NCBI GenBank assembly: GCA_038503035.1
Contig: JAVSML010024709.1
Span: 248,001-312,000 of the forward strand
Direction: 5' to 3'
Length of the DNA stretch: 64,000 nt
Source: Crocodylus rhombifer
Lineage: Eukaryota > Chordata > Crocodylia > Crocodylidae
Below are positions 33,336 through 45,089 of this stretch, in pieces. The translations under genes and the position numbers were made by a program. The notes below the pieces were generated by a model, which saw only the letters and a list, made by a program, of their open reading frames with translations, was not told the DNA's origin and made no database searches. The stretch's first letter is position 1. Every line of letters begins with the position of its first letter.

Positions 33336-34742
33336 TCCGGTCAGGTCCCAGAGGACTGAAGAAAGGCTGATGTGGTCCCTATTTTCAACAAGGGGAGGAG
33401 GGAGGAACCAGGAAACTATAGGCCAGTTAGTCTCACCTCTATCCTTGGGGAAACTCTGGAAAAAATTATTAAGGATCACATTTGTGGGAGCCCACCAGGG
33501 GAAATAATGCTGAAAGGAAATCAGCATGGATTCATTGCAGGTAGATCCTGCCTAACTAACCTTGTTTCTTTTTATGACCAGGTCACAAAATGTTTAGACT
33601 CAGGAGTCGAGGTAGATACCATCTACCTAGACTTTAAGAAAGCCTTTGATACAGTATCTCATTCTATTCTCGTAAATAAACTGACAGACTGTGATGTAGA
33701 TGATTACATGGTCAGGTAGGTGGCAAATTAGCTTAGGGGTCACACCCAGAGAGTGGTGGTGGATGGGTTGATATTGATCTGGAAAGATGTGGGCAATAGA
33801 GTCCTACAAGGCTCAGTCCTTGGATCAATGTTATCCGATGTCTTCATCAGTGACTTGGACAAGGGTGTGGAGAGCACCCTGTCCAAGTTCACAGATGATG
33901 CCAGATTATGGGGCAAAGTTAACACAGCAGAGGGTAGGGAACGGATCCAGGCAGATCTGGACAAGTTGGAAAAATGGGCAGAGCAAGATAGGATGCAGTT
34001 CAACAAGTGCAAAGTGCTTCACCTGGGCAAAAGGAATCACCAGCCTGCTCACAGGCTAGGGGATGATCTTCTCAGTAACACAACAGCAGAAGGGATCTTG
34101 GAATCATAGTTGACTCCAAGATGAACGCGAGTCATCAATGTGACAAAATGATCAACAAGGCTGAGCACACTTTATCATGCATTAGCAGATGCATGACAAA
34201 CAGGTCCAGGGAGATGATGCTTCCCCTCTATGTGGCACAGGTCAGGTCACAGTTGGAGTACTGCATCCAGTTTTGGGCACCACACTTTAAGAGGGATGCG
34301 GAGAATCTTGAAAGAGTTCAGAGGAGGGCCACTCGTATGGTCAGAGGCCTGCAGACAAAGCCCTACAAGGAGAGACTGAGGGACCTTGATCTCTTCAGCC
34401 TTCACAAGAGGAGGCTGAGATGTGATCTTGTGGCTGCCTATAAATTCATCAGGGGAGGGCAGCAGGAAATAGCAGATACTCTATTTACTAGGGCACCCCC
34501 TGGAGTAACTAGGAACAACGGCCACAAATTGATGGACAGCAGATTTAGGTAGAAAGAACTTCTTCACCGTAAGGGTTGCCAGAATCTGGAATGGGCTTCC
34601 AAGGGAGGTCTTCAAGAGGAGACTGGACAAGCACCTAGCTGTGGTCGTCTAACCCCAGCACTCTTTCCTGCTCAGGGGAGGGGGTTGGATTCAATGGCCT
34701 GCTGAGGTCCCTTCGAACCCTAACATCTATGAATCTATGAAA
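33336..34742 (+). mobile_element. CR1 LINE, 1.4 kb, RT domain to 3' end
   Basis: Begins inside the linker before the RT (VPEDWKKADVV-like words in the DNA near 33345-33380) and ends with ATCTATGAATCTATGAAA at about 34742. It covers most of the RT and the C-terminal domain, with at least three frame breaks. Confidence 0.92.
33372..34640 (+). pseudogene. CR1 reverse transcriptase, near complete, frameshifted
   Basis: Three frames follow each other. The first (33372-33719) has NYRPVSLTSILGETLEKII, QHGFIAGRSCLTNLVSFYD and IYLDFKKAFDTVSHSILV, with the first catalytic Asp. The second (33753-34109) has GSVLGSMLSDVFISDLDKG and LSKFTDDARLWGKV, the catalytic F-T-D-D box. The third (34121-34552) has LVRSQLEY-like VAQVRSQLEYCIQFWAPHF, VQRRATRMVRG and LFSLHKRRLRCDLVAAYKF. 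Breaks lie near 33717 (TAG), 34107 and 34550. Inactive. Confidence 0.9.
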
Positions 34743-34909
34743 GTACAGTTACTGCGCAATAGCACCAACACATTTTTGGTGATGTTTACTGCACAGTAGC
34801 CTAATAACACTGCGCAGTAGTGTATTAGCATGGTTTTTGACCAGCACATTGCTGCACAGTTTTATTAGGGTACTGCACGTAAACATCTCATGTAGACACT
34901 TTCAATGAT

Positions 34910-36305
34910 GCCTAATGAAATCCACAGCTCCTAATTAAGTGTCCATGTTCCTTCAACATCACATGAGGAGAGTTAGGTATCTAAGAACGGAAGGCAGCTT
35001 GCTGAATAAAGAGCTACCTAAGCTAGTCCACTAGAAATGATCAGAGGAGTGTAATCACCTCTTCTTCACCACTTGCTACTAGCCCTGGTTCACTGCTTTC
35101 AAGACTCAAATAACGGTGTACATCCTAGTGGCAAAAACTTAGGTGTGAAGGGACCTAGGTAATCTACCAGGTTAGGCAGCAGAATAGAGGGTAGGCAAAT
35201 GCTAACTATTGGACCAACTGTTTGTTATGAGTTTGCTCTAAGAAGCCTACTTGAGTCTGAGAGCACTGCTAAGTGCATACTCAGCGGAGCTCTTGACTGA
35301 TTACCCTAATTTCCAGACTCTGATGTTTGCTGAGTGGAAATGAGTGAGTGGGACTTGCCTTTCCATAGTGGTCTTGGTATAGAGGCAGTAGAGACATGGC
35401 TTAGGGTTGTCTTGCGAATGCTGACCTTTGACTTTTGGGCGGAAATTACTCATTGTAAACAAAGCCAGAAAGTAGGCAAACTGCTCTTCTCTAATGATGC
35501 CACATGGAAGGTAAGGGCCACTTTAAGGAACATTCTGATTCAGGATAATAAGTTGACAACTGATTTGCTAAAACATTTTTGAGGGAGTAGACATTGATAG
35601 TAAAACATATTTGTCAATAAATAGAGCCAGAAAAGCACCTTCAAAAAATAAATTGACTTAACATATATAAATTTTGTGCAAATGTGGCTGAGTTTTACTT
35701 ACCAAAAGGAGAACTAATAAGAAGAGGAATAAATTAACTTGGATTGAATTTTATACATCTATGTGGCAGTGATCTGTGGGAAGCAAAACTCTGTCATTAC
35801 CAAATGCCACTATATGCTTTTAAAATGAGTTTTAAATACAGAAGCTGGTGTCAGCTGCATCCAAACATAAGCCAAGCTCTACAAATTTTCAGTGTCACTT
35901 CTTACACCTAGATGTCACTGAGGAGTTGTCAACGGATACAAAAAAGCACTAGCTGCTCAAACTTATTTTCAGTAGGGTCGAGAAGAAACATGAACCACAG
36001 TTGGGTGACAAGCATGAAGGTGATACAGGTAGAAAGAAATGTTACTATTGTACTTTAACCACCTACTTTTTATTAGGTTAAAATGGATCCCTCATCTATT
36101 TAACATTTTCATTTTATTTATTTATTTATTTGCAGCACAATTGCATTTTAAACAGGCAAATTCTAACTTAGTGCGAGTATAAAAATCCATTTACCTAACT
36201 AGAATCTCTTCATCTTGGCTCCAAATACTTCTTTTGATGCAAAGTAGTACAACGAGTGTTCTGGGTTTATGCAGGAAAGTGTCATGCTTCCAAAGTCTCC
36301 TCTAC
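34910..36305. other. Low-copy DNA with a degenerate dispersed repeat
   Basis: The part around 35130-35230 (AAACTTAGGTGTGAAGGGACC, GTTAGGCAGCAGAATAG) resembles the degenerate repeats at 16.5 and 61.6 kb. A run of TTTA/TTTATT units lies at 36112-36132. No gene. Confidence 0.35.
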
Positions 36306-36309
36306 ATCT

Positions 36310-37204
36310 ACATGACACTAAGATGTGGGGGGATGTGGGTGCACTAGAAGGGTGCAATAGGCTACAAGCTGACCTTGACAGGTTGCAACGGTGGGCGGAT
36401 GAGAATAGGATGGGGTTTAACACTGATAAGTGCAAGGTGTTGCACATGGGGAGGAAGAACCGGCACCACACTTACAGGTTGGGGAACTCCCCTCTTGCCA
36501 GCACGGAGACGGAAAAGGATCTTGGAGTCGTCATTGACTCCACGATGAACATGGGCCGGCAGTGTGGAGAGGCAGTCAAGAAGGCCAACCGTACCCTGTC
36601 ATGCATCCACAGATGCATCTCGAGCAGGTCCAGGGAGGTGATCCTCCCCCTCTATGCGGCACTGGTCAGGCCGCAGCTGGAGTACTGCGTCCAGTTCTGG
36701 GCGCCGCACTTCAAGAGGGACGTGGACGATATGGAAAGAGTTCAGAGGAGGGCCACTCGTATGATCAGGGGTCAGCAGGGCAGGCCTTATGAGGAGAGGC
36801 TACGGGACCTGAACCTGTTTAGCCTCCACAAGAGAAGGTTAAGGGGGGACCTTGTGGCCTGCTACAAACTGGTCAGGGGGGATCAGCAGGTATTGGGGGA
36901 GTCCCTGTTCCCCCGTGCACTGCCAGGAGTGACCAGGAATAACGGTCACAAGCTGGCGGAGGGTAAGTTTAGATTAGATATTAGGAGGCGCTACTTCACA
37001 GTCAGGGCGGCTAGGGCCTGGAACCAGCTTCCAGGGGAAGTGGTGCAGGCTCCTAGCCTGGGGACTTTTAAAAGGAAGTTAGATGAGCACCTTGCCGGGG
37101 TCATCTGACCCCGGTGCTCTTTCCTGCCAAGGCAGGGGGTCGGACTAGATGATCTACCTAGGTCCCTTCCGACTCTAGCTACTATGAAACTATGAAACTA
37201 TGTA
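36310..37204 (+). mobile_element. CR1 LINE, best preserved 3' half
   Basis: 5'-truncated just inside the catalytic box and ending with the repeated word ACTATGAAACTATGAAAC at about 37189-37204. The reading frame to the natural stop is intact, which suggests this is one of the youngest insertions in the window. Confidence 0.95.
36311..37108 (+). pseudogene. CR1 reverse transcriptase C-terminal part, frame intact
   Basis: About 265 residues without a stop: HDTKMWGDVGALEG (the remains of the F-A-D-D box), FNTDKCKVLHMGRK, KDLGVVIDSTMNMGRQCG, NRTLSCIHRCISSRSREVI, LVRPQLEYCVQFWAPHF, VQRRATRMIRGQQGRPY, LFSLHKRRLRGDLVACYK, NNGHKLAEGKFRLDIRRRYF and WNQLPGEVVQAPSLGTF, ending with LAGVI and TGA at 37106-37108. 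Open sequence before 36311 is not CR1. Lacking most of the palm, it cannot be active. It is the best query for dating CR1 in this locus. Confidence 0.92.
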
Positions 37205-38052
37205 AAGATAAAATGTGATCTAATGCACAATCCATACAACTGCACCTCCTGCCATGCCACACATGCATGGCAGGAGGTGCAACTGTGGGATCATGCATTT
37301 GATCTCATTGCACCTTACTGCCAGTGCAGGGGAGACCAATCCCATACTTTCCCTTCACCAGAAAGAAGGAAGCTTCCATGGCTGGAAGCCCCCTGAGTTG
37401 TGAGAGGATCCCAGCTTCAGGGGAGCCCCACACATCCTCACAGCTGGGAGATACAGCTGTCTTGATCTCCCAGCCCTGGGGGGCTGCATGAATCCCCAGG
37501 GCTGGGAGATCATGGCAGCCATGCTCTTCCAGCCCTGTGGGGCTTCACACACCCCTGAGTCTGGGAGATCATGACAGCTGCAATCTTCCAGCCCCCCGGG
37601 GTCCTGGGAGCCCACAAAGCAGGCAAACTACAGCAGCTGCAATCTCCCAACCCTGGGAGCTCCACACAACCCTGGGGCTGGGAGGTCACAGCTGTGCCCC
37701 GTGGTCACCTGGATCCAGCTGGGTTCCGGCACAGATAGGCATGCTGCCAGGACCCACACTCCACAGCTGCTGGTACCGAGAGCTCCTTTGGTGGGGAACT
37801 ACCAGCCCTCACTGGGTATGGTGCAGCTGACAGGGCTCCCAGCCACCGGGAAGACCTTGCTACATGCACAAATTAAAACTTGATAAAAACCAGGTATAAA
37901 GTAATACACATTTTCAAAGTCTAAACTTTATAGCTGATTGTAACTTTTTATGTCATGGTAAATACTCTGCATGTGTAGCTGGTCCCAAGGTAATTGCACA
38001 ATTAACCAGTTAATTGCACAATATCTGTAACATGTAGAGGGGGGCCTAAGAC
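37205..38052 (-). mobile_element. Non-autonomous repeat with hairpin, related to 55995-56400
   Basis: The segment 37853-38052 is the reverse complement of 55995-56192, including GTTAATTGCACAAT-type and AACTTTATAGCTG words. The similarity continues into the GC-rich interior toward 37700. Near its other end lies a 16-bp-arm hairpin (37241-37281). A similar GGCAGGAGGTGCAA block occurs at 50620-50640. It is probably a non-autonomous DNA transposon; the class is not determined. Confidence 0.6.
37241..37281. repeat. Perfect hairpin, 16-bp arms, 9-nt loop
   Basis: TGCACCTCCTGCCATG (37241-37256) pairs fully with CATGGCAGGAGGTGCA (37266-37281). Confidence 0.95.
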
Positions 38053-38120
38053 TTCATTCATTTTATAAAATACCGTTCAGTGTATTTTCAAGTATATGGG
38101 AAAGGAACATCTTAAATTCA

Positions 38121-38884
38121 CAGGTGTCAAACATACCTGGGGCCAGTGGCAGATTAAGGTTTATTAAGGGGCCCTGAGCAAATAGAAATTGGAGGCCCCC
38201 CACCAGGGGAAGGCCGTTTCCCTCTGCACCTGCTAGGGAGCTGCAACTAGGCCTGGACGGCCTCCTCAGCACGTCCAAGGTGAGCCAGGGGGCATGAGTG
38301 CTGCTGAGGTGAAGTTGGCCCCAGCTTCTCAGCCTGGCAGGTGTCGTGCAGCTGGGTCTGGGGTCCCCCAGTGTGGTGGGATGAGCTGGGGCTGGCTGTG
38401 GGGGCATGAGCTCCACCCTGGCTGCCTGCCTGCCCCTCTGCTGGCCCTCGGGGGGGCCTTGATTGTTAAGGGCCCCTGGGCCTGGGACCCATGGGCTCGT
38501 GCATTAATTTGCCCCTGCCTGGGGCCCCTGGCTGGATGCAGACTGCGGGTCTTCTTGTGGGCCAGATCCAGCTCCAAGCATGGGGAGGTGGCAGCAGTTT
38601 CTTGGCAGCAGTGGAGCAGACCACTGTGGACCCAGCAACCATTTGCTGTGGCAGAGACAGCAGAAGCTGTAGTGGACCAAATGGCCACACTGTGACCCAG
38701 GGCTATGTTGCACACCGCCTGATCACCTTCCTGCTGACAGGGGCCATGTACATCAGAGCCCCAGATATGGCAGCAGGCTATGCCCACTGTTAGCCACATC
38801 CCCAGCTTGTGATAGCCTGGCGAGCTGGATGGAGCAACTCCATGGGGTGGATCTAGCCTCTGGGCCATATCTTTGACATCCCTG
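38121..38884. mobile_element. Outer hAT element
   Basis: Left end CAGGTGTCAAACATACCTGG; right end, read inward, CAGGGATGTCAAAGATATGG. These inverted ends match the common vertebrate hAT type. A candidate duplication is TCTTAAAT (38110-38117) against TCCTAAAT (38885-38892), with three extra bases on the left. A second hAT sits inside it. The interior is GC-rich and non-coding: overlapping frames are open on both strands. Confidence 0.8.
38144..38517. mobile_element. Inner hAT element with perfect 8-bp duplication
   Basis: The 374-bp element is flanked by CCTGGGGC at 38136-38143 and 38518-38525, identical on both sides. Left end CAGTGGCAGATTAAGG; right end, read inward, CAGGGGCAAATTAATGC. It must have inserted after the outer element was in place. 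Confidence 0.93.
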
Positions 38885-38889
38885 TCCTA

Positions 38890-41800
38890 AATGAATCAAA
38901 CTAAGCTGTACTTGTCAGAAATTTAACCAAGGATCATTTGTGATTAAATGTCCTTGATTATTTTTAATTTCCTGTATTTGTTCTCAATTGCTAATTTTCT
39001 CAGTTCTAATATTCATTAGAAAGTTTAGGTTTTAAAGAATGAGTGAGAAACTAAAATAGATTAGTAACTAATGAAGTGGATATATATACTACAGAAAGAC
39101 ACTTTCATGTTTCATGATTCCTGACTTTAGTATTAGGGCCATTTCCTTTGCTGTGTCTATATTTTAGTGAAGATTAAATTATCCTTTTAATGTTATAAAT
39201 GACACATCTAAACACTTTCTCCCACTGTCCGGCACCTAGAAATCTAACACAGACCTGAAGGATATATGCATCAGCTGTGCTGCTTTGGGTCATCATCTGA
39301 CTCAAAACATCTACCAGTGATACGTTAACCAGATAGAACAGTTTTAAAGACTTTATGTTGTGACATCACTACTGAAATTACCACTGGAAGAAACATAAGT
39401 TTGATGCCTTAGGAAATTATCTTTGGTTTTCAAAAAGGCAACATGCAGACAGTATATTAAAGAGATTTTGCCATTAACAGACTTCTGAAGTTAACAGTAA
39501 CACTGAAGATAAAGATAAGCAATAAAATTAATCCTTTTGTGAAAATGATATCACAGCAAAATTAACTTTCCATGCTAGTCTTGCCCAGCACTGACCAGAG
39601 AATGACAATCAGATAAATGATGCTGAATCACTGTATTTAAATTCTAGCCACTCAAACCTTTAAACCAGTTTTCCAGTACTCTTCCAAGGACACGGCTAAA
39701 GCTCATCATTACTTTGATTCTTCTTAATTGGTGGACAGCTTTATCTAGCAAAATGCTACATATGCATTGTTGAATGATGCTGGTACATAAGTTTTAGCAG
39801 ATTATATATCATTTCATAACTTGCTGACTGTAAACAAAACATTGGCAGAGCTAAATATATTGTGCGACTGTTTGGAGCTTATGCATTTAGCTATGTCAAT
39901 GAACCCATCAGGAAGCAAGATGTATTCCTTACACCTATAAGATATCCAGAATGACCTTTGCTTACAATTTGTCCCTATTCGTTTTTTTTAAATACGTAAA
40001 GATAATTTGTCAATTAAGAACAGTCCTTCTGCTTATAAAGTCTATATATAGAGAGTTACAGCACTTAAATAGACTGATAAATGCACAGAAAAGAGAGCAT
40101 AACATTTACTTCTCTGCCAATGCAGGATTGTTCCTTATATTTTCCTTCATTACCACAGGGAGAGATTGACATTAAGCTAGAAAGAGAGCTCCAAGTCCAA
40201 TCTTCCCTTTCAGTCCTAGTCAGGCTTTTACCTGCTCCAGGCTAAGAGTTTAAAGTGTGTGGTTTTCTACTTGGGAATCTTATTGCTTCTACTTAGGGCT
40301 TACCCTGTGCCTTTTATCACTGACTATAATGACTTAATTCCAAAACATACTAGCTTATTTACTGCAAAGCATTCTGTGACTTTTAGCAAGATTCTTTAGT
40401 GTGATCTTATTTTACAAGATAGCATTATCACCTCTGCAGTTAGGCTGCCACTTCACATGCACATAATCTGGATTTAAGCAAATCTGTGGCCTGCATCACA
40501 CCAGGTAAAAGCACTTCGTTTCTCCCCCAAAGAACCATGTTTTTTGTAAATCTTCACATAAATGATCTTCAATATCTTTTTAACATTACAGCCAATCTAT
40601 TTCTTCAGAGTCCACTGATGTTTTGCTGCTATTGGAAGCCTGAAATGAAGACTGCACTGAGATGTGCCATTTTGCCCTAACAGGCACTGTTTGGAATCCT
40701 AAATGTTCAGTGACAGCTGTGGTGCTTACAAATGGATCTGTTTTCCAGGGGTGATTACATAGGAGAGCTAGGTTTAAATTCTTGAATGATTCAGGAATCT
40801 TTTTTTTCCAGAAAATGGGGTGAAATGACTGAGTTTGGTGAAAAGAAGTAGATCTGTGTTGTACATCTTTATTTTTAACGTTTATATTTATTTTAAATTA
40901 TTTTAAAGAACATGATCAAACTTAGACAAGAAAAAGCCAGGGAGAAATTTGTACGTGAACCCACATGTATACACTTCTGTAGTATAATATGAACCCTGAG
41001 ATGCCAGCAAATAAGTTAATAACTGTTAATTTCAGAATGTGTCAAAGTGACCGTACAGACAATGAAAATATGGAATTAAAATCACCCTTGTGGGACCTAG
41101 TTTGAAATACAGGCAATATTGCATTGTCTCAGAGGGCCACAGAGAATAGTCCAATCCCTCAAAACTTAGCTGTCCCATTATAAGGTTGATCCATTTCTAG
41201 ACTGGCCATTTCAGTTTATTTCTTTAAAAACAGTCTGATAAGTACAAGATTGCTGTCCTACTGCCAAGATATAGCCTCCTGATTATACAAGTGCCACTGC
41301 AACTCCAGCTTCTTTTTTACCTCTTATAGACAGGCCATATCTAAAATAGGACTTAGGAAGAATTTAGGCACCCAAGTTTAAAATGTCAGTGTTGAAAAAT
41401 CATGCTCAGCTGATACACAACCCTAGAGCCACCCCAGTTTCATAAGTTTCTTGCATTTAATTCCCTAAAGCATAAAGTTTATTTCTGCACACACCCAGAA
41501 GTGCTTGTCTTAAAAGTGCTGAGCAGCTTTGTTTCTAGCTTGCACAGCTTACCTGTTACACATAGCTCGACAGGCTGTCTACTGATAAAAGAGGTAAGAG
41601 ACATGTCTATAGCCCAGCCTTTTATAGTTTATGCCCCCAAAGCACAAGAATAAAACTCTGTGTATCTGGCTGTCTGCAACAGCACAATATCAATTCTGCC
41701 TAGAGAGACTAGGAAGGAAGATTGTATGCGGACCAGCAACCAGTCTTCTTGGACTTGCCGAGTTCTCCTGTTTTCTCTCCAGCCAATATCATATAAATAT

Positions 41801-42125
41801 GCATGCTTTACTCTAATACACATTCACTAACTCATTTATTTAAATTCCTTTGTTTCCCTAGAACTTCGGGAACTGGACTGAGCTAGTTCTTTCCTGTCCT
41901 AGAAGGGCATGAGTTAGATTCAATTTATATCCTGGTAAACATTTCCATTTTTGTAGGGACAGTTCCATTTTTTTATCTCCTTTCTTTGCAATTTTGAAAA
42001 GTCACTTACCACTTTCTTGTTTTCTTTTTTGCCTTGTTTCATTGTCTTCACTGGCAAGGCTCTTCCCCACCATCCCCCCCCCCCCAGTTTCTCTATTAAA
42101 AAAATAACAAAAAATGTACCTCTAA
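38890..42125. other. Low-copy AT-rich intergenic DNA
   Basis: The longest stretch in the window without a recognisable repeat. Open frames are short and lack motifs. A C12 run lies near 42074-42085. Possible host non-coding sequence. Confidence 0.45.
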
Positions 42126-42129
42126 TAGC

Positions 42130-42665
42130 ATCAGCAACATTATTAGCAATCCCTTGCAGTCAAGGATGATTGTCTTCTATGATCATCATGCCTGTAGGTC
42201 TGAAGATGGCTGACAAGGACAATCTGGAATCAACAGGTTCTATTGCAACTCAGGCATGTGTTTCCTTGTGGGGTGGATAGCTCTGGATTCCTGATTTGGT
42301 CTGCAACATGCTGTTTCTGCCACTCTTGCTTTTCCATCTCATGCTGTTGTCATGAGATTTCAAAATGATAAGATCCTTGCAGAAAACTCTGCTTTCGTTT
42401 GGGGTGGTCCTGGGTGATAGCATCCGACAAGTTGATGTTGATGTTGCATTTTTTTCAGGCTGGCCTTGAGGACATCCTTGAAGCACTTTCTTTGCTCTCC
42501 TCCTGAGCGTAAGCTTTGACTGGGCTGGCAGAATAAAACTTACTTTGGAAGTCTGGAGTCAGGGATCTAGATGATGTGGCTGACCCAGCAGAGTTGATAC
42601 TGAATGATTATCACTTCAGCGCTCATGGTGTTTGTTTGTGATAGCTGTGCTATATCTGTTATAGC
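42130..42665 (-). mobile_element. Non-CR1 LINE, C-terminal and 3' part, minus strand
   Basis: On the minus strand the DNA near 42425-42510 encodes GGEQRKCFKDVLKASLKKM, the Gly-x-x-Lys-Arg-x-Lys-Asp-x-Leu-Lys block found near the C-terminus of a widespread animal non-LTR RT family. It matches the same block of the plus-strand copy at 45440-45500. Downstream DNA to 42130 would be the 3' UTR. Frame breaks are frequent. Confidence 0.6.
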
Positions 42666-43159
42666 ACAACTACATCCAATACACTTCTTTACATCAATCA
42701 TTCTACTAATATTCTTATGTTATCTAAAGTCCTTCTTGTATGCCTCCTCTTAGATCTTTTGCATTGTTTAATTTGATCTCACAACTGTTTGGCTGAACAT
42801 GTTGTTTGCTTTTTTTTTTATTTTGCTGACCAGGCTGATTGTAATCTGTGAAGTTTCACTGTGTGGCTATTCAGAAACATCCTTGGGGACATATGATTTA
42901 GCCACGCTTTCAAAGTTTAGCATAGGTCTCTTGAAAGGGCCATGGCTTGCATCACACTTAAGCTGCAATCCAGACATCAGCTGTTCCTCTGCTTATCTCA
43001 TAGCAAGTCAGTCTGATAGGTGTAGTCAGAAGCATCTATTCCACATGTCTACATGGTCTAAACCTGTCAGGTTTAGGATTCAAGCAAAATACAATAGCAG
43101 TAACTTCTTTTTTAATAACATTTCTATAACATGAAAGCAGGCACTCCTCCTCTTTTCAT

Positions 43160-43715
43160 ACAAGAACTCAGTTCAAGAAAGAAGATAGAACAGATTATAC
43201 CAATAATCATGGTATTGCACTCCTGCCTATAGTTGGGAAGTTCCTCACCCACATTCTCATCAATATCCTTACTTTCCTAGCTGAGGAGATTCTTCCCGAG
43301 TCTCAGTCTGGTTACAGACCACTCAGAGGTACAGTACGTATGATCTTTGTTGCTAGTGAGCTGCAGAAGTACCACAAGAAACATTGAGATCTTTATATGG
43401 CCTTCATTAACTTAAGGCCTTTCATTTAATTGACAGAGGCCTTATGGAAGATTCTGATGAAATTTGTATGCCCGTTATAATTTGCTCCCATCATGACACC
43501 ATGATAGCAACTGTTGTAAGTAATGGTTCAGAAATGGCCTCCTTCATTATTAGAAATGGAATCAAGCAAGGACGTGTGATTATACCAACATTCTTTTCCA
43601 TCTGTATTGCAACTCTTCTGCATATCATTGCTGATAGACTTCCACTTGGCATCAGCATCCAACATCATATAGACCAGAATCTCTTTAACATCAACTGGTT
43701 ATCTTCTAAATCCAT
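43160..43715 (+). pseudogene. Non-CR1 LINE reverse transcriptase, palm part
   Basis: The plus strand reads, with one shift, GIALLPIVGKFLTHILI, then EEILPESQSGYRPLRGT and LYMAFINLRPFI (normally L-T-K-A-F-D, so the first catalytic Asp is lost). It goes on to IIRNGIKQGRVIIPTFFSICIATLL (normally G-V-K-Q-G-C-V-L-A-P-T) and LFNINWLSSK, where it stops. This is an RT family clearly different from CR1. The frame is interrupted by the GC-rich insertion at about 43708, and the C-terminal part appears beyond 45090. Confidence 0.75.
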
Positions 43716-44960
43716 CTGCTGCCATGGCTCCAGATCCACTCTCCCCACTTCTCCTCCTGCAGGCCAGGCTGCCTCCTCCATTGCCATCAGGCACATGGTG
43801 CCTGGGCTCAGACAAGAGGCTCCTGGCCAACTGGGACAGAGCTGGTGGTGCTCCTGCCCTCCTCCCAGGGGTCCTCTCTGGGGAGGCACCCTAGGCCCAG
43901 CTCCCCCCAGGCGTACCCTGCACCCCAAGAATGCCCTTTGTGAGAGTGTCCCAGGTATACCACGAGGAGCTGTTTGTGTGGACAGAGGGGTGCCTGACCC
44001 ACTATGCCATACTGCTAATGATTTTCATGGTGCTCCTGGTGTACCTAAGAACTTAGCGTGGGGCCCAGAGTTTCAATGGAGCAGTGGGCAAGCCTGTACT
44101 TCCCTGCAACATTCCCTGCCCCCTGCAGGGGTACCTGTGCCTACATGTCCCTGCCCCCTGTAGCCAAGGATGGTATTGCCACCAGCATCAATGCATTCCT
44201 CCACCTGTGAGAGGCTTGTGCCTGCCTAGCTGAGGGAGTATAGGATGCTCAATAAAGTTTTTCACTCCCTCCTGCCTCCCTGCATGCTGTGGGGGGTGGG
44301 GAGGAACTCAGGGGGGCCAGGGAGAGCTTGGCCAGGCTGGATGGGGAGTGGGGGCAAGGGCAGGGATGGGGAGGGACTTCCTGCAGGTTGGACCTGGGGG
44401 CTTACTGGGTGGACAAGACAGGTATGTCCAGTGTCTTGAGATCCTACTGGTGGTGAAAGTGTGTGGCTTCCAGCAGTATCCTGGGGTTCAGGGACATGGT
44501 GTCTGGCTACCTGGGCAGGGGACCCCTCCAGGGAGCTACTGAGGGCAGGTGGTGCCATGACCACTCTGGCCTCCTGCTAGAGCTGCTGGATGATGGTCAG
44601 GACAGAGACCTTGGCAGGATGGGTTCCTGGTGTCCCAAGGGTCCTTCCCCCACTGATGCCTTGCCACAGCTGCCAGGCCACAGTAGAGACTCAGGCAGGC
44701 CACCAAATATATGGTGTGGCTCTGGCCAGGGTTCTGGGGTCTGACCCAGCTGTCATATAAAGGGCATGCACCTGTGAGCAACCCCTGACTGTCAGTTGTG
44801 GCCAATGATGCTGACCCACTGTGCCTGCAGGGCCTTGAGCTTTACGCAGCACTAGCTCACTGACCGTGCTCATGCATGCGCTCCAACATGTATCCTGACA
44901 GGCACTTACAGATGTGGGCCCACTGTCAACATCACAAAAACCACCCCAAGCTAACAAGTG
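43708..44960 (+). mobile_element. Unnamed GC-rich element inserted in the LINE (arm copy 1)
   Basis: Begins TAAATCCATCTGCTGCC. The first ~350 bp (to about 44055) recur in inverted form at 46800-47150. The element continues with GC-rich DNA including an AATAAA at about 44251-44256 and a CATATAAAG word near 44755. Frames open in both directions show no known domain. Because it separates two parts of one LINE it is an insertion, but the class is unknown. Confidence 0.55.
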
Positions 44961-44997
44961 GCTTCTCTATATATTACAATTAGAGGACTATCTTTGG

Positions 44998-45044
44998 AAA
45001 ATGTTGAACTTACCAAATGTTGAACTTACCAAATGTTGAACTTA
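44998..45044. repeat. 16-bp tandem repeat, about three units
   Basis: AAATGTTGAACTTACC repeated nearly three times without change, at the left border of the resumed LINE. Confidence 0.9.
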
Positions 45045-45089
45045 CTTGAGTAGCCATCTTTCCCAAAATATAAATACAGGCTATGATAG

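Larger units (their letters stand above)
33249..34905. mobile_element. TIR-like element split by a CR1
   Basis: The left part ACTGGGCACGTCTACACC (33249-33266) with a TAGTTACTGCACATTTAG stretch, and the right part (34743-34905) with repeated ACTGCGCA/ACTGCACAGT words and a terminal TCATGTAGACACTTTC, look like halves of one element. Its plan is like the CACTGGGTGCATCTACACATG family at 51.1 and 58.4 kb. The CR1 at 33336-34742 lies between them. I found no target duplication. Confidence 0.5.

Noticed and set aside
38294..38868. Frames of 133-179 codons on both strands
   Set aside because: They span the border of the inner hAT (38517) and its perfect target duplication, so they cannot be an ancestral gene.
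43444..44163. 239-codon plus-strand frame as one protein
   Set aside because: Its first ~90 codons are LINE reverse transcriptase, and the rest reads into the unnamed GC-rich insertion, so the frame is a chimera created by the insertion.
44998..45044. Short direct repeats considered as a CRISPR array
   Set aside because: Three 16-bp units are adjacent with no spacers, and the setting is a vertebrate genome. It is a simple tandem repeat.
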